A stretch of DNA of 64,000 bases from Ewingella americana (GCF_006438725.1 NZ_RCZD01000002.1:63294-127293); one strand, 5' to 3'; counted from the first letter of the stretch, positions 47,830 to 59,154 are shown. The notes: a model not told the origin generated them from the sequence alone. Program-made: numbers and translations.

Positions 47830-49398
47830 TTACCGAGCTTGCTCAAGCGGCGCTGAAGGTTGTTCAAAGTGATAGCGGCCAGTTTTCAGGCTGCTTGGCC
47901 CCAGACGGGCGAACTTGAACATCAGGAACATTTCAGCGACCAGGAACAGGGTGTACAGACCGCAAATCAACCCCATCGACATCAGGACGTCAGTGGTTGT
48001 CAGCGATGAGTTAGCCACCGCCGTTGGCAGCACTTCACCAATCGCCCACGGCTGACGGCCATATTCTGCAACAAACCACCCGGCTTCAATGGCAATCCAC
48101 GGCAGTGGCAGCCCGTAAAGTACCGCACGGTGCAACCAGCGTTTTTGTCCCATCTTGCCACGTATAACGGTCAGGAAAGACAAACCGATCAGCGCCAGAA
48201 TCAGGAAACCGCAACCGACCATAATACGGAAGGCGAAGTACAGCGGCAGAACGCGTGGAATAGAATCTTTGGTCGCCTGCTGGATTTGCGCTTCGGTCGC
48301 GTCAGTGACGTTGGACGTATAGCGTTTAAGCAACATGCCATAACCGAGATCCTGCTTGGACTTCTCGAAGTCACTACGAACAACAGGGTCAGTATTCCCT
48401 GAACGCAACTCTTCCAGAAGGTTGTAAGCTTTCATACCGTTACGGATACGCACTTCATGCTGCGCCATCAGGTCTTTCAGACCGGTGACCGGCGTATCGA
48501 CCGAACGGGTGGCAATCAGACCCAGCAGGTACGGGATTTGAATGGAATATTCATTTTCCATCTTGTCCTGATTTGGCAGGCCGATAAGTGTGAAGTTAGC
48601 CGGTGCAGGCTGGGTGTCCCACTCAGCTTCAATGGCTGCCAATTTGGTTTTTTGCACATCACCCATTTCGTAACCGGATTCATCACCCAATACGATAACA
48701 GACAGTACAGCCGCCAGACCGAAGCTTGCCGCGATGGCGAATGAGCGCTTGGCGAAGCCAATGTCGCGCCCTTTGAGCAGGTAGTAGGAGCTGATCGCCA
48801 AAATGAACATCGCGCCGGTGACATACCCTGCCGCCACGGTGTGAACGAATTTAACCTGCGCAACCGGGTTAAGGACCAGCTCTGAGAAGCTGACCATTTC
48901 CATGCGCATGGTTTCGTAGTTGAAGTCTGAGGCAATCGGGTTTTGCATCCAGCCGTTGGCGACCAGGATCCAAAGAGCAGATAAGTTAGAACCGAGGGCA
49001 ACAAACCAGGTCACCGTCATGTGCTGAACTTTCGTTAAACGATCCCAACCGAAGAAGAATAAACCGACTAAGGTGGATTCGAGGAAGAACGCCATCAAAC
49101 CTTCGATAGCCAATGGGGCCCCAAAGATATCACCGACGTAATGTGAGAAATATGACCAGTTAGTCCCGAATTGGAACTCCATGGTCAAACCCGTGGCCAC
49201 ACCCAGCGCAAAGTTTACTGCAAATAACTTGCCCCAGAATTTGGTCATATCTTTATAGATTTGTTTGCCAGAAAGCACATATACGGTTTCCATAATCGCC
49301 AACAGGAACGCCATACCGAGCGTTAATGGGACGAACAGGAAATGGTACATGGCCGTTAAAGCAAACTGTAAACGCGACAGTTCAACGATATCAAACAT
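47830..49398 (-). CDS. cydA: Cytochrome bd-I ubiquinol oxidase subunit I
   Basis: CydA carries haems b558, b595 and d and the quinol site. The 522-residue length equals E. coli. It starts [20 protein letters not shown] with the haem ligand His19 and has the Q-loop ([16 protein letters not shown]) and [20 protein letters not shown]. The ATG at 49398 is chosen by homology. The AT-rich upstream region holds FNR- and ArcA-like sites. Confidence 0.97.
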   Translation of the reverse strand: MFDIVELSRLQFALTAMYHFLFVPLTLGMAFLLAIMETVYVLSGKQIYKDMTKFWGKLFAVNFALGVATGLTMEFQFGTNWSYFSHYVGDIFGAPLAIEGLMAFFLESTLVGLFFFGWDRLTKVQHMTVTWFVALGSNLSALWILVANGWMQNPIASDFNYETMRMEMVSFSELVLNPVAQVKFVHTVAAGYVTGAMFILAISSYYLLKGRDIGFAKRSFAIAASFGLAAVLSVIVLGDESGYEMGDVQKTKLAAIEAEWDTQPAPANFTLIGLPNQDKMENEYSIQIPYLLGLIATRSVDTPVTGLKDLMAQHEVRIRNGMKAYNLLEELRSGNTDPVVRSDFEKSKQDLGYGMLLKRYTSNVTDATEAQIQQATKDSIPRVLPLYFAFRIMVGCGFLILALIGLSFLTVIRGKMGQKRWLHRAVLYGLPLPWIAIEAGWFVAEYGRQPWAIGEVLPTAVANSSLTTTDVLMSMGLICGLYTLFLVAEMFLMFKFARLGPSSLKTGRYHFEQPSAPLEQAR

Positions 49399-50064
49399 CT
49401 TGACCCCTAGATCCTCGGAGGAAGACTCCAACTTACAACTCTCTGACGAACCGATCGCCGGAACGCCTCATGACTTCCACTTTCAAAAACCTGCCAAACA
49501 AATAAAAACCTGTCTTAAAACGCTTTTCACTATCAATCATTTTCACAATCAATAAGATTAAATACGCCTGACACCCAACCTCACTTCGCGCGAACACAGG
49601 AAAATAGCCAGGCAGTCGCAGCGAACGGTAGTGAGAGTCGGGAAAAGTTAACAATCTTAGATCTGTTCTTGGATACTCATGTTACAGGTTCATAATGTTA
49701 CGCCACTAATCCCACACAATAAATAGGTTTTTACGTGACCTAAATCTGATTTCCACCTACAGGTCAATTAGCAGTCTGTTCACCCTCACACCCTTAAATT
49801 GATCTGTAGCAATTTAAGCCTATCTCACTGTTTATTTCTATATTGTTCTTAAGGTTTCTAAAAAAAATCTGAAATATTGTTAATTATTGGTTTGATAAGG
49901 TTTTATTGAAAGACTCAGTGTTAATTTATTGTAACTTTACGGTAAATTCAATATCACCACGGACACGTAATAAAACCAATTATTAACTTTTCATTTCTTT
50001 TGAACATTTCATGCACTGTTAAGAGTTCTCATTAAAATGATGCCTTGTTAAATATTATAGCAGT
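49399..50064. other. cydA upstream regulatory region
   Basis: No gene is visible in about 670 bp of AT-rich DNA. A weak minus-strand promoter (TTGTGT, 16 bp, CATTAT at 49692-49697) would give a leader of roughly 285 nt. TGTTAATT occurs at 49878-49885 and 49919-49926, with TTAATAATTGG near 49980, resembling direct-repeat ArcA boxes. An FNR-like palindrome lies at 49793-49818. The combination fits oxygen control of cydAB. Confidence 0.55.
49793..49818. promoter_or_regulatory. Perfect inverted repeat containing an FNR-like site upstream of cydA
   Basis: CTTAAATTG (49793-49801) and CAATTTAAG (49810-49818) are perfectly complementary. Inside, TTGAT-CTGT-AGCAA (49799-49812) matches the FNR consensus TTGAT-N4-ATCAA at 9 of 10 arm positions. 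Confidence 0.55.
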
Positions 50065-50094
50065 AATAAAAAAGGCCACCCGCAGGTGACCTTT
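50065..50094 (-). terminator. sucABCD operon terminator
   Basis: AAAGGCCACC (50071-50080) pairs with GGTGACCTTT (50085-50094, with one mismatch) over CGCA. On the minus strand a T-rich tract (TTTTTTATT) follows. The sucD 3' UTR before it is about 27 nt; in E. coli the region after sucD yields the sRNA SdhX, but this short UTR shows no clear equivalent. Confidence 0.85.
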
Positions 50095-50121
50095 GATGAT
50101 AATAAATAACAGTGCGTTAAT

Positions 50122-50994
50122 TTATTGTGGCAAAACCGCTTTCACTGCATCGCCAATATCGGCCAGGCTGCGAACAGTTTTCACACCAGCCGCTTCCAGC
50201 GCAGCAAACTTGTCGTCTGCAGTGCCTTTACCACCGGCAATGATGGCGCCAGCGTGGCCCATACGTTTGCCTTTAGGAGCCGTCACACCGGCGATGTAAC
50301 CGACAACCGGCTTGGTCACGTGAGCTTTGATGTAAGCCGCCGCTTCTTCTTCCGCATTACCACCGATCTCACCGATCATTACGATCACTTCAGTCTGTGG
50401 ATCTTCCTGGAACAGCTTCAGGATGTCGATGAAGTTAGAGCCTGGGATTGGGTCACCGCCAATGCCGACGCAGCTTGACTGACCGAAGCCGTTGTCTGTG
50501 GTCTGTTTAACCGCTTCATACGTCAGGGTACCAGAACGGGAAACGATACCCACTTTGCCCGGCTTGTGAATGTGGCCCGGCATAATGCCAATTTTGCACT
50601 CGCCTGGGGTGATAACACCCGGGCAGTTTGGCCCGATCATCACCGTGTCGCTCTGCTCAAGCTTCATTTTCACCACCAGCATATCCAGCGTCGGGATGCC
50701 TTCAGTGATACAGATAATCAGCTTGATGCCTGCATCAATCGCTTCCAGAATCGAGTCTTTACAGAACGGAGCTGGAACATAAATCACGGATGCCGTGGCA
50801 CCGGTGGTTTCCACTGCTTCACGCACGGTGTTGAAAACAGGCAGGCCGAGATGCAGGGTGCCGCCTTTGCCTGGCGTAACACCACCGACCATCTGCGTAC
50901 CGTAAGCGATCGCTTGTTCAGAGTGGAAAGTCCCTTGGCTGCCGGTGAACCCCTGGCAAATCACTTTGGTGTTTTTGTTGATTAAAATCGACAT
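50122..50994 (-). CDS. sucD: Succinyl-CoA synthetase alpha subunit
   Basis: SucD carries the phosphohistidine and CoA-binding domain of the enzyme converting succinyl-CoA to succinate with ATP formation. The 290-residue protein has [39 protein letters not shown] and the active-site histidine in [18 protein letters not shown]. Its ATG shares one nucleotide with the sucC stop. Confidence 0.97.
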   Translation of the reverse strand: MSILINKNTKVICQGFTGSQGTFHSEQAIAYGTQMVGGVTPGKGGTLHLGLPVFNTVREAVETTGATASVIYVPAPFCKDSILEAIDAGIKLIICITEGIPTLDMLVVKMKLEQSDTVMIGPNCPGVITPGECKIGIMPGHIHKPGKVGIVSRSGTLTYEAVKQTTDNGFGQSSCVGIGGDPIPGSNFIDILKLFQEDPQTEVIVMIGEIGGNAEEEAAAYIKAHVTKPVVGYIAGVTAPKGKRMGHAGAIIAGGKGTADDKFAALEAAGVKTVRSLADIGDAVKAVLPQ

Positions 50995-52160
50995 TATTTC
51001 CCCTCCACTGCCGCGACGACTTGTTGAGCCGCATTGGTCAGGCTGGTCGCTGCAATGATGTTCAAACCGCTGTCTGCCAGTTTCTTGGCACCCAGCTCGG
51101 CATTGTTACCTTCAAGACGCACCACAACCGGTACGTTGACGCCCACTTCTGCCACCGCGCCGATGATACCGTCGGCAATCAGGTCGCAGCGAACGATGCC
51201 GCCAAAGATGTTAACGAACACCGCTTTCACCTTTTCGTCAGACAGAATGATTTTGAACGCTTCGGTAACGCGTTCTTTGGTTGCACCGCCGCCAACGTCG
51301 AGGAAGTTAGCCGGTTCACCGCCGTGCAGTTTGACGATGTCCATGGTACCCATCGCCAGACCTGCGCCGTTCACCATGCAACCGATGTTGCCGTCGAGTG
51401 CAACGTAGTTCAGTTCCCACTGCGCAGCCTGAGATTCACGGGCATCTTCTTGGCTGTGGTCGCGCATTTCGCGCAGTTCTGGCTGACGGAACAAGGCGTT
51501 ACCGTCTGCACCCAGTTTGCCGTCAAGGCAAATCAGGTCACCGGCGGTAGTCACCACCAGCGGGTTAATTTCGATCATCGCCAGGTCGCGCTCGAGGAAA
51601 ATCGCCGCCAGACCCATGAAGATTTTGGTGAACTGCTGAACTTGCTTACCGGTCAGGCCCAGTTTGAAGGCCAGTTCGCGGCCTTGGTAAGGCTGCGGAC
51701 CCGTCAGTGGATCCAATGCGACTTTGTGGATCAAGTGCGGGGTCTCTTCCGCTACCGTTTCAATTTCCACGCCGCCTTCGGTAGACGCCATGAACACCAC
51801 GCGACGCGAGCTGCGGTCAACTACCGCGCCGAGGTACAGTTCTTTGTCGATGTCAGTCGCTGCTTCAACCAGGATCTGGTTTACCGGCTGGCCGTGTGCA
51901 TCTGTCTGGTAAGTCACCAGACGCTTGCCCAACCAGTTTTCAGCAAAAGCACGGATCTCTTCTTTGCTTTTTACCACTTTCACGCCGCCCGCTTTACCGC
52001 GGCCACCAGCATGAACCTGACATTTCACTACCCACGGACCCGCACCGATTTTGGACGCCGCTTCTTCCGCTTCACGCGGAGTGGAACAGGCAAAGCCTGT
52101 TGGTGCTGGCAGGCCGTAGCGCAGGAAAAGCTGTTTCGCCTGATACTCGTGTAAATTCAT
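50994..52160 (-). CDS. sucC: Succinyl-CoA synthetase beta subunit
   Basis: SucC provides the nucleotide-binding ATP-grasp domain. The 388-residue protein starts [18 protein letters not shown] and has [29 protein letters not shown] and [18 protein letters not shown]. It is separated from sucB by 93 bp containing a hairpin. Confidence 0.97.
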   Translation of the reverse strand: MNLHEYQAKQLFLRYGLPAPTGFACSTPREAEEAASKIGAGPWVVKCQVHAGGRGKAGGVKVVKSKEEIRAFAENWLGKRLVTYQTDAHGQPVNQILVEAATDIDKELYLGAVVDRSSRRVVFMASTEGGVEIETVAEETPHLIHKVALDPLTGPQPYQGRELAFKLGLTGKQVQQFTKIFMGLAAIFLERDLAMIEINPLVVTTAGDLICLDGKLGADGNALFRQPELREMRDHSQEDARESQAAQWELNYVALDGNIGCMVNGAGLAMGTMDIVKLHGGEPANFLDVGGGATKERVTEAFKIILSDEKVKAVFVNIFGGIVRCDLIADGIIGAVAEVGVNVPVVVRLEGNNAELGAKKLADSGLNIIAATSLTNAAQQVVAAVEGK

Positions 52161-52196
52161 GATGTTCTATCCATTCTTAGTAGGAAGGCTTATCAG

Positions 52197-52214
52197 GGCA
52201 CGGCGAACCGTGCC
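52197..52214 (-). other. sucB-sucC intercistronic hairpin
   Basis: GGCACGG (52197-52203) pairs with CCGTGCC (52208-52214) over CGAA, which on the minus strand is a stable UUCG tetraloop. No T-run follows, so it probably protects the sucAB mRNA 3' end and sets sucAB to sucCD stoichiometry. Confidence 0.7.
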
Positions 52215-52253
52215 TCAGATTTTAACGATCTCTTTTGCTTCTATCCGCCAGGA

Positions 52254-53489
52254 CTAGACGTCCAGCAGCAGACGAGCCGGATCTTCCAGCATTTCTTTGA
52301 TGGTCACCAGGAAGCCCACTGACTCACGGCCGTCAACCAGACGGTGGTCATAGGACAGCGCCAGGTACATCATCGGCAGGATAACAACCTGGCCGTTCAC
52401 CGCCATCGGACGATCTTTGATGGCATGCATGCCAAGGATCGCACTTTGTGGTGGGTTGATGATCGGTGTTGACATCAGCGAACCGAATACGCCGCCGTTA
52501 GTCACGGTGAAGTTACCGCCGGTCAGCTCTTCAACTTTCAGCTTACCGTCGCGGCCTTTCAGAGCCAGCTCTTTGATGTTCTTCTCGATATCGGCCATGC
52601 CCAGCGTATCCACATCACGCAGAACCGGCGTAACCAGACCGCGTGGAGTGGAAACCGCGATGCTGACATCGAAGTAGTTGTGGTAAACCACATCTTCACC
52701 ATCAATAGAGGCGTTCACTTCCGGGTAACGTTTCAGCGCTTCGACTACCGCTTTCAGATAGAAAGACATAAAGCCCAGACGCACGCCATGACGTTTTTCG
52801 AACGCGTCACCGTACTGCTTACGCATGTCCATGATTGGCTTCATGTTGATTTCGTTGAACGTCGTCAACATGGCGGTGCTGTTTTTCGCTTCCAGCAGTC
52901 GCTCGGCCACGCGCTTACGCAGGCGGCTCATCGGAACGCGTTTTTCACTGCGTGCGCCGATAGCCGGGCCTGCAGCAGCGGTAGCCACTTTAGCCGGTGC
53001 TGCGTCAGCCGCAGGTTTGGCATCTTTGCCCGATTTAGCAATATGTGCGTCGATATCTTCACGGGTCAGACGACCACCCACACCGCTGCCTTTAATGGCG
53101 CTGGCGTCGAGTGAATGCTCAGCGATCAAACGGCGGATTGCCGGGCTGAGTGCGTCGTTGCTCTCTTCTTCCAGTGCCGCGGTGTGGCGTTGGGAAGGGG
53201 TAGATTCTTTATCGGAATTTTTTTCCTGACTTGCCTTACCGGTGCTGTTACCCGGACGCAGACGAGCCAGGATCTGGCGGGAAATAACGGTCGCACCTTC
53301 GTCTTCCAGAATGCTCTCAAGAATACCGGCTTCGCTTGCAGGCACTTCCAGCACCACTTTGTCGGTTTCGATCTCGACCAGCACTTCATCGCGCTCTACA
53401 CTGTCGCCCGGCTTTTTGTGCCAGGTGGCAACCGTCGCATCCGCAACGGATTCAGGAAGGTCAGGGACCAAAATATCTACGCTACTCAT
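52254..53489 (-). CDS. sucB: Dihydrolipoyllysine succinyltransferase (E2 of 2-oxoglutarate dehydrogenase)
   Basis: The 411-residue E2 core has an N-terminal lipoyl domain with the modified Lys44 in [13 protein letters not shown], a flexible linker, and a peripheral subunit-binding domain ([18 protein letters not shown]). The catalytic domain carries the [17 protein letters not shown] motif. The ATG at 53489 ([14 protein letters not shown]) follows AAGGA. Confidence 0.97.
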   Translation of the reverse strand: MSSVDILVPDLPESVADATVATWHKKPGDSVERDEVLVEIETDKVVLEVPASEAGILESILEDEGATVISRQILARLRPGNSTGKASQEKNSDKESTPSQRHTAALEEESNDALSPAIRRLIAEHSLDASAIKGSGVGGRLTREDIDAHIAKSGKDAKPAADAAPAKVATAAAGPAIGARSEKRVPMSRLRKRVAERLLEAKNSTAMLTTFNEINMKPIMDMRKQYGDAFEKRHGVRLGFMSFYLKAVVEALKRYPEVNASIDGEDVVYHNYFDVSIAVSTPRGLVTPVLRDVDTLGMADIEKNIKELALKGRDGKLKVEELTGGNFTVTNGGVFGSLMSTPIINPPQSAILGMHAIKDRPMAVNGQVVILPMMYLALSYDHRLVDGRESVGFLVTIKEMLEDPARLLLDV

Positions 53490-53510
53490 TCTCAATCCTT
53501 CTTAAAATCG

Positions 53511-56318
53511 TTAATTAATGTTCAACGCATCATTAACCAGATCTTGCTGCTGCTTCTGGTGAACAGACATATAGCCCACTGCCGGAGAGGCTGACGCTGG
53601 ACGTCCTGCGTAACGTAAAGAAGCCCCGAAAGGAATCACTTCACGGAAATTGTGTTGGCTGCAGTACCAGGCGCCCTGGTTCAGCGGCTCTTCCTGACAC
53701 CAAACAAAATCATGGACGTGAGAGAATTTCTCAAGCACTTCCTGAATAGCCTTGTGCGGGAATGGATATAACTGTTCGATACGGACGATAGCCACATCGG
53801 TCTGCTCGTTTTTGCGACGTTGCTCCAGCAGATCATAATAGACCTTGCCTGAACACATCACGACGCGCTTGACCTGTTTGGGATCCATCTCATCAACTTC
53901 ACCAATCGCTGGCAGGAAGCTGCCGTTGGCCAGGTCATCCAGCGTGGAAACCGCCAGAGGATGACGCAACAGAGACTTCGGAGACATGACGATCAGCGGG
54001 CGGCGCATTCCGCGCAGCGCCTGACGACGGATCATGTGGTACACCTGCGCCGGAGTAGACGGGATACACACCTGCATATTCTGCTCAGCGCAAAGTTGCA
54101 GATAACGTTCCAGACGTGCGGAGGAGTGCTCAGGACCCTGCCCTTCGTAGCCGTGCGGCAGCAGCATCACCAGACCACACATACGGCCCCATTTCTGCTC
54201 GCCGGAACTGATGAACTGGTCGATGACCACCTGAGCGCCGTTAGCAAAGTCACCGAACTGCGCTTCCCAAATGGTCAGGGTGCGCGGTTCTGCGGTGGCA
54301 TAACCATATTCAAACGCCAAAACGGCCTCTTCGGACAACACCGAATCCCAGACGTTAAACACGCCCTGGCTGTTGTGAATATTCGCCAGTGGCACATACA
54401 CGGAACCGTTTTTCTGGTTATGAACTACGGCGTGACGGTGGAAGAAGGTCCCACGGCCGGTATCTTCACCCGACAAGCGGATAGGAATACCTTCGTCTAC
54501 CAGCGTGGCGTAGGCCAGATTCTCGGCACCGCCCCAGTCAAACTTCTTGTTACCTTCAGCCATTTCATTACGGTCGGCGTAAATCTTGGCAACGCGGGCC
54601 TGCATTTCGATGGCTTCTGGTACGTGGCTAACGCGACGGGCCAGTTCCTGCAAACGCTTCGGTTCAACTTTGCTCGGGTACTCTTCATCCCATTCGTGGT
54701 TCAGGTACGGAGACCAGGTGAAGGTGTGCATGTCGTTCGCGCGCCACTCTTCCACCACGCAATCCCCTGCATCGAGGGCATCACGGTACAGATTGACCAT
54801 TTCAGTCGCATCTTCCAGACTGGCGACGTTTTGCTCAGTCAGAATGTCTGCGTAGATTTTACGCGGCGTAGGATGCTTTTTGATTTTATGGTACATCAGC
54901 GGCTGGGTTGCACTCGGCTCATCGGCCTCGTTGTGCCCGTGACGGCGGTAACACACCAGATCGATCATCACATCACGCTTGAAGGTGTTGCGGAAATCCA
55001 GCGCCAGGCGGGTCACGAAAGCCACGGCTTCCGGGTCATCCGCGTTGACGTGGAAAATCGGCGCCTGCACCATTTTGGCGATATCAGTACAGTAATCGGT
55101 TGAACGCGCATCTTTCGGGTTCGAGGTGGTGAAACCCACCTGGTTATTGATGACGATACGCACAGTACCGCCCACTTCATAACCCCGTGCCAGCGACATG
55201 TTCAGGGTTTCCTGAACTACGCCTTGCCCGGTGATCGCCGCATCACCATGAATGGTGATCGGCAATACCATGTTGCTGCGCGCTTCATCCAGACGATCGC
55301 GGCGGGCACGAACAGAACCGATAACCACCGGGCTGACGATTTCAAGGTGCGACGGGTTAAACGCCAGCGCCAGGTGAACCATGCCGCCTTCGGTTTCCAC
55401 ATCAGATGAATAACCCATGTGGTACTTCACGTCACCGGTACCCAGATGTTCTTTATGCTTGCCGGAGAACTCGTCGAACAGGTCCTGCGGTTTTTTACCC
55501 AGCACGTTGATCAGCACGTTTAAACGCCCGCGGTGCGCCATACCCAACACCACTTCACGCGTACCGTTTTTACCGGCGTGACGGATCATGTCTTTGAGCA
55601 TCGGCACCAGCGCGTCGCCACCTTCCAGTGAGAAGCGTTTAGCACCCGGGAATTTTGCACCGAGATAACGTTCCAGACCTTCTGCTGCAGTCAGCTCTTT
55701 CAGGAAAGTTTTCTTTTCTGCATCAGTGAAGTTTGCACGGCCAACCACGGATTCGACACGCTGTTGGATCCAGCGCTTCTCGTCGGTGTTAGTGATGTGC
55801 ATGTATTCCACACCGATCGAGCCGCAATAGGTTTGCTTCAAGGCTTTATACAGCTCACCAAGCTGCATGGTCTCTTTGCCAATGGCAAAAGAACCTACAT
55901 TGAAGGTTTCCTGGAAGTCAGCATCAGTCAGATGGTGGAAAGCCGGATCCAAATCAGGTACGTCGTCCATCTTCCACAAACCGAGTGGATCGAGATTCGC
56001 ATTCTGATGGCCGCGGAAGCGGAAGGCGTTGATAAGTTGCAGCACTTTAACTTGCTTGGCATCCGTTTCCGGATCGCTGATAGCGGAGTTATAGCGTGAT
56101 GCGTCTTTCGCCAGGCGGCGGAAGTAGTCGCGTGTTTGAGAATGGAGTTGCTCTGGTTTAACACCCACTGTCGGAAGCTGTTTAAAAATTGAACGCCAGC
56201 TATCGTCAACGGAACCAGGATCGGTTAAGTAGTCTTCATAGAGTTGTTCTATGTAAGACTGGTTTGCACCCGCCAGATAGGAGGAATCCAGCCAGGCCTT
56301 CATTGCGCCGTTCTGCAT
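53511..56318 (-). CDS. sucA: 2-oxoglutarate dehydrogenase E1 component
   Basis: This thiamine-diphosphate enzyme decarboxylates 2-oxoglutarate. The 935-residue protein starts MQNGAMKAWLDSSYLAGANQ and contains GMAHRGRLNVLINVLGK, the ThDP motif IHGDAAITGQGVVQETLNM with the following HGHNEADEPSAT, and a C-terminal transketolase-like region (LPHGYEGQGPEHSSARLERY). About 330 bp separate it from sdhB, so it may have its own promoter in addition to readthrough from sdh. Confidence 0.97.
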   Translation of the reverse strand: MQNGAMKAWLDSSYLAGANQSYIEQLYEDYLTDPGSVDDSWRSIFKQLPTVGVKPEQLHSQTRDYFRRLAKDASRYNSAISDPETDAKQVKVLQLINAFRFRGHQNANLDPLGLWKMDDVPDLDPAFHHLTDADFQETFNVGSFAIGKETMQLGELYKALKQTYCGSIGVEYMHITNTDEKRWIQQRVESVVGRANFTDAEKKTFLKELTAAEGLERYLGAKFPGAKRFSLEGGDALVPMLKDMIRHAGKNGTREVVLGMAHRGRLNVLINVLGKKPQDLFDEFSGKHKEHLGTGDVKYHMGYSSDVETEGGMVHLALAFNPSHLEIVSPVVIGSVRARRDRLDEARSNMVLPITIHGDAAITGQGVVQETLNMSLARGYEVGGTVRIVINNQVGFTTSNPKDARSTDYCTDIAKMVQAPIFHVNADDPEAVAFVTRLALDFRNTFKRDVMIDLVCYRRHGHNEADEPSATQPLMYHKIKKHPTPRKIYADILTEQNVASLEDATEMVNLYRDALDAGDCVVEEWRANDMHTFTWSPYLNHEWDEEYPSKVEPKRLQELARRVSHVPEAIEMQARVAKIYADRNEMAEGNKKFDWGGAENLAYATLVDEGIPIRLSGEDTGRGTFFHRHAVVHNQKNGSVYVPLANIHNSQGVFNVWDSVLSEEAVLAFEYGYATAEPRTLTIWEAQFGDFANGAQVVIDQFISSGEQKWGRMCGLVMLLPHGYEGQGPEHSSARLERYLQLCAEQNMQVCIPSTPAQVYHMIRRQALRGMRRPLIVMSPKSLLRHPLAVSTLDDLANGSFLPAIGEVDEMDPKQVKRVVMCSGKVYYDLLEQRRKNEQTDVAIVRIEQLYPFPHKAIQEVLEKFSHVHDFVWCQEEPLNQGAWYCSQHNFREVIPFGASLRYAGRPASASPAVGYMSVHQKQQQDLVNDALNIN

Positions 56319-56450
56319 CGTGATCCCTTAAGCTTTGAAGCTTTAGTTTTCGCCGTGGTTAATAATATTGACCGTGATACACCGCGGTACGACGGTTTTC
56401 CATACATAAACAGTTCATTGGTCTGGAGCCTGTGGCGCCACAAGGAACCT

Positions 56451-56490
56451 CCAAAAGACAACATGCAGGACTCTCATCGCTGTCTTTTGG
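56451..56490. repeat. Perfect 10-bp inverted repeat in the sucA leader
   Basis: CCAAAAGACA (56451-56460) and TGTCTTTTGG (56481-56490) are fully complementary around a 20-nt loop, about 135 bp upstream of the sucA ATG. Confidence 0.7.
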
Positions 56491-56604
56491 CGCTACCCTG
56501 CCGGACCTGACCTTATTATTTTTTCCCTAAACCTATCCTACTCCAATTGGGAGCAACTTTGTTGCACCTTGTTGCGAATATGTTACCAACAGCTCACTTA
56601 ATAT

Positions 56605-56628
56605 TAGCGGGAACCAGGGTTCCCGCTA
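56605..56628 (-). other. Perfect hairpin after sdhB
   Basis: TAGCGGGAACC (56605-56615) pairs with GGTTCCCGCTA (56618-56628), an 11-bp stem. No T-run follows on the minus strand. It lies 21 nt after the sdhB stop and is a candidate RNA 3'-end stabiliser between sdhCDAB and sucAB. Confidence 0.75.
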
Positions 56629-56648
56629 TTGAGTAAGGTCTTTCGAAC

Positions 56649-57365
56649 TCAGGCACCGCGCTGTAGCAGCATCGATTTGATGTGGCCGATGGCTTTGGTT
56701 GGGTTCAGGCCCTTCGGACATACGCTGACACAGTTCATGATGCTGTGGCACCGGAATACGCTGAAAGCATCGTCGAGATCGTCAAGGCGCGACTCTGTTT
56801 CAGTATCGCGGCTGTCGATCAGGAAGCGATATGCCGCCAATAAACCGGCCGGACCGACGAACTTGTCCGGGTTCCACCAGAAAGATGGGCAGGACGTCGA
56901 GCAACAGGCGCAGAGAATACACTCGTACAATCCGTCCAGTTTTTCGCGATCGATCGGCATCTGCAAATGCTCGCGGGCCGGAGGATTTTTCCCATCATTC
57001 AATAAGTAAGGTTTAATCTTCTCATACTGCTTATAGAATTGCCCCATGTCCACCACCAGGTCACGAACGACCGGTAAGCCGGGCAGCGGGCGGATGACAA
57101 TCTTCTTGCCATTCTTCTGTAAAACAGAGACCGGCGTAATACAGGCCAGACCGTTCTTACCGTTCATGTTGACGCCGTCAGAGCCACACACGCCCTCGCG
57201 GCAGGAGCGACGGAAAGAGAGCGTGGGGTCCTGCTCTTTCAGCTGGATCAACGCATCCAGCACCATCATGTCACGCCCTTCTTCCGCTTCCAGCACGTAG
57301 TCTTTCATGTGCGGTGCGTCATCAATGTCCGGGTTATAGCGATAAATCGAAAATTCGAGTCTCAT
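56649..57365 (-). CDS. sdhB: Succinate dehydrogenase iron-sulfur subunit
   Basis: SdhB passes electrons from FAD to quinone through three clusters. The 238-residue protein has the 2Fe-2S ligands in SCREGVCGSDGVNMNG, and the 4Fe-4S and 3Fe-4S ligands in CILCACCSTSCPSFWW and CHSIMNCVSVCPKGLNP. It lies 19 nt after sdhA. Confidence 0.97.
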   Translation of the reverse strand: MRLEFSIYRYNPDIDDAPHMKDYVLEAEEGRDMMVLDALIQLKEQDPTLSFRRSCREGVCGSDGVNMNGKNGLACITPVSVLQKNGKKIVIRPLPGLPVVRDLVVDMGQFYKQYEKIKPYLLNDGKNPPAREHLQMPIDREKLDGLYECILCACCSTSCPSFWWNPDKFVGPAGLLAAYRFLIDSRDTETESRLDDLDDAFSVFRCHSIMNCVSVCPKGLNPTKAIGHIKSMLLQRGA

Positions 57366-57384
57366 GATCTTTCTCCGCTATGCC

Positions 57385-59151
57385 CTAGTAAGTACGTGCT
57401 TTCGGCGGGAAGGCCGCACGAAGCTTAGGCTGCATGTTCACCTCACGGCGGGTCATGCTTTCTGTTTCCGGCTGATAAAGCGTGTGGCAAAGCCAGTTCG
57501 CGTCATCACGGTCAGGGAAGTCGAAGCGGCTGTGTGCCCCACGACTCTCGGTGCGGTAATTGGCAGAAACCGCGGTAGAGAAGGCAGTTTCCATCAGGTT
57601 ATCCAGCTCCAGACACTCAACACGCTGGGTGTTGAACTCCGTTGAGGTGTCATCCAGACGGGCAAATTTCAGACGCTCGCGGATCACTTTCAACTGCTCC
57701 AGGCCTTCGGCCATCGCATCGCCTTCACGGAATACCGAGAAGTTATGCTGCATACAGGTTTGCAGATCTTTACGGATAGCCACCGGGTCTTCACCCGAAC
57801 GGGTATTGTTCCAGCGGTTCATGCGCTCAAGGGAGACATCGATGTCATCTTGTGTCGCTTCACGGCTTTCGCCCTGCTCGTCGATCGACGCCTGCAAATG
57901 CAGACCCGCAGCACGGCCAAACACCACCAGGTCCAGCAGCGAGTTGCCGCCCAGACGGTTGGCACCGTGTACCGATACGCAGGCAATTTCGCCCACCGCG
58001 AACAGACCGGGGATCACCACATCTTCGCCCTTCTCGTTCACACGCAGCGCCTGACCGGTCACTTTGGTCGGAATACCGCCCATCATGTAGTGGCAGGTTG
58101 GCAGAACAGGAATAGGTTCTTTGATCGGGTCAACGTGAGCAAAGGTGCGGGACAGTTCAAGAATACCCGGCAGGCGGGACTCCAGAACGTCACGGCCCAG
58201 ATGGTCGAGTTTCAGTTTAACGTGCGGGCCCCAAGGACCTTCACAGCCACGGCCTTCACGGATTTCGATCATGATGGAACGCGCCACCACGTCACGACCC
58301 GCGAGATCTTTGGCATTCGGTGCGTAACGCTCCATAAAGCGTTCACCATCTTTATTGAGCAGATAACCGCCTTCACCACGGCAACCTTCTGTCACCAGAA
58401 CACCGGCACCCGCGATACCCGTCGGGTGGAACTGCCACATTTCCATGTCCTGCACCGGAACGCCTGCGCGCAACGCCATACCCACGCCGTCGCCGGTGTT
58501 GATGTGTGCGTTCGTGGTGGACTGGTAAATACGGCCTGCACCGCCGGTCGCCAGTATGGTGGCCTTGGCTTTGAAGTAGACCACTTCACCGGTTTCGATA
58601 CAGATTGCGGTACAACCGACAATCGCGCCGTCCTGGTTTTTCACCAGATCCAGCGAGTACCATTCGGAGAAAATGGTGGTGCCGTTTTTCAGGTTCTGCT
58701 GATAAAGAGTGTGCAACAGTGCGTGACCGGTCCGGTCCGCCGCTGCCGCGGTACGTGCCGCCTGCTCGCCGCCGAAATTCTTCGACTGACCACCAAACGG
58801 ACGCTGATAAATTCGGCCATCCTCCAGACGGGAGAAAGGCAGCCCCATATGTTCCAGTTCCAGAATCGCTTCCGGGCCGGTTTTACACATATATTCAATC
58901 GCGTCCTGGTCACCGATATAGTCGGAACCTTTCACGGTATCGTACATATGCCATTGCCAGTCATCCTCATGGGTGTTACCCAGCGCGACGGTAATACCGC
59001 CCTGCGCTGACACCGTATGGGAGCGGGTTGGGAAAACTTTGGAAATCAGGGCACAGGTCTGGCCCGTTTGTGAAATCTGTAATGCCGCACGCATACCGGC
59101 GCCACCTGCACCGATAACCACAGCATCAAACTCTCTGACTGGCAGATTCAT
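57385..59151 (-). CDS. sdhA: Succinate dehydrogenase flavoprotein subunit
   Basis: SdhA oxidises succinate with covalently bound FAD. The 588-residue protein has [20 protein letters not shown], the FAD-linked histidine in [14 protein letters not shown], and the active-site region [19 protein letters not shown]. The start lies 3 nt after the sdhD stop. Confidence 0.97.
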   Translation of the reverse strand: MNLPVREFDAVVIGAGGAGMRAALQISQTGQTCALISKVFPTRSHTVSAQGGITVALGNTHEDDWQWHMYDTVKGSDYIGDQDAIEYMCKTGPEAILELEHMGLPFSRLEDGRIYQRPFGGQSKNFGGEQAARTAAAADRTGHALLHTLYQQNLKNGTTIFSEWYSLDLVKNQDGAIVGCTAICIETGEVVYFKAKATILATGGAGRIYQSTTNAHINTGDGVGMALRAGVPVQDMEMWQFHPTGIAGAGVLVTEGCRGEGGYLLNKDGERFMERYAPNAKDLAGRDVVARSIMIEIREGRGCEGPWGPHVKLKLDHLGRDVLESRLPGILELSRTFAHVDPIKEPIPVLPTCHYMMGGIPTKVTGQALRVNEKGEDVVIPGLFAVGEIACVSVHGANRLGGNSLLDLVVFGRAAGLHLQASIDEQGESREATQDDIDVSLERMNRWNNTRSGEDPVAIRKDLQTCMQHNFSVFREGDAMAEGLEQLKVIRERLKFARLDDTSTEFNTQRVECLELDNLMETAFSTAVSANYRTESRGAHSRFDFPDRDDANWLCHTLYQPETESMTRREVNMQPKLRAAFPPKARTY

Positions 59152-59154
59152 TGA

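Larger units (their letters stand above)
56319..56648. other. sdhB-sucA intergenic region
   Basis: No gene is visible. It contains a perfect hairpin just after sdhB (56605-56628) and a 10-bp inverted repeat (56451-56490) in the probable sucA leader. A minus-strand promoter for sucA is likely here but I could not fix its hexamers. Confidence 0.5.

Noticed and set aside
51021-52154. Long open frame (377 codons) antisense to sucC
   Set aside because: It is the mirror of a highly codon-biased gene; the product has no recognisable domain and sucC is certain.
53961-55103. Open frame of 380 codons antisense to sucA
   Set aside because: Same reason: a shadow of the strongly biased sucA coding strand.
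57745-59010. Long open frame (421 codons) antisense to sdhA
   Set aside because: It lies wholly inside sdhA, reads as His/Arg/Thr-rich sequence without family features, and has no plausible initiation signal.
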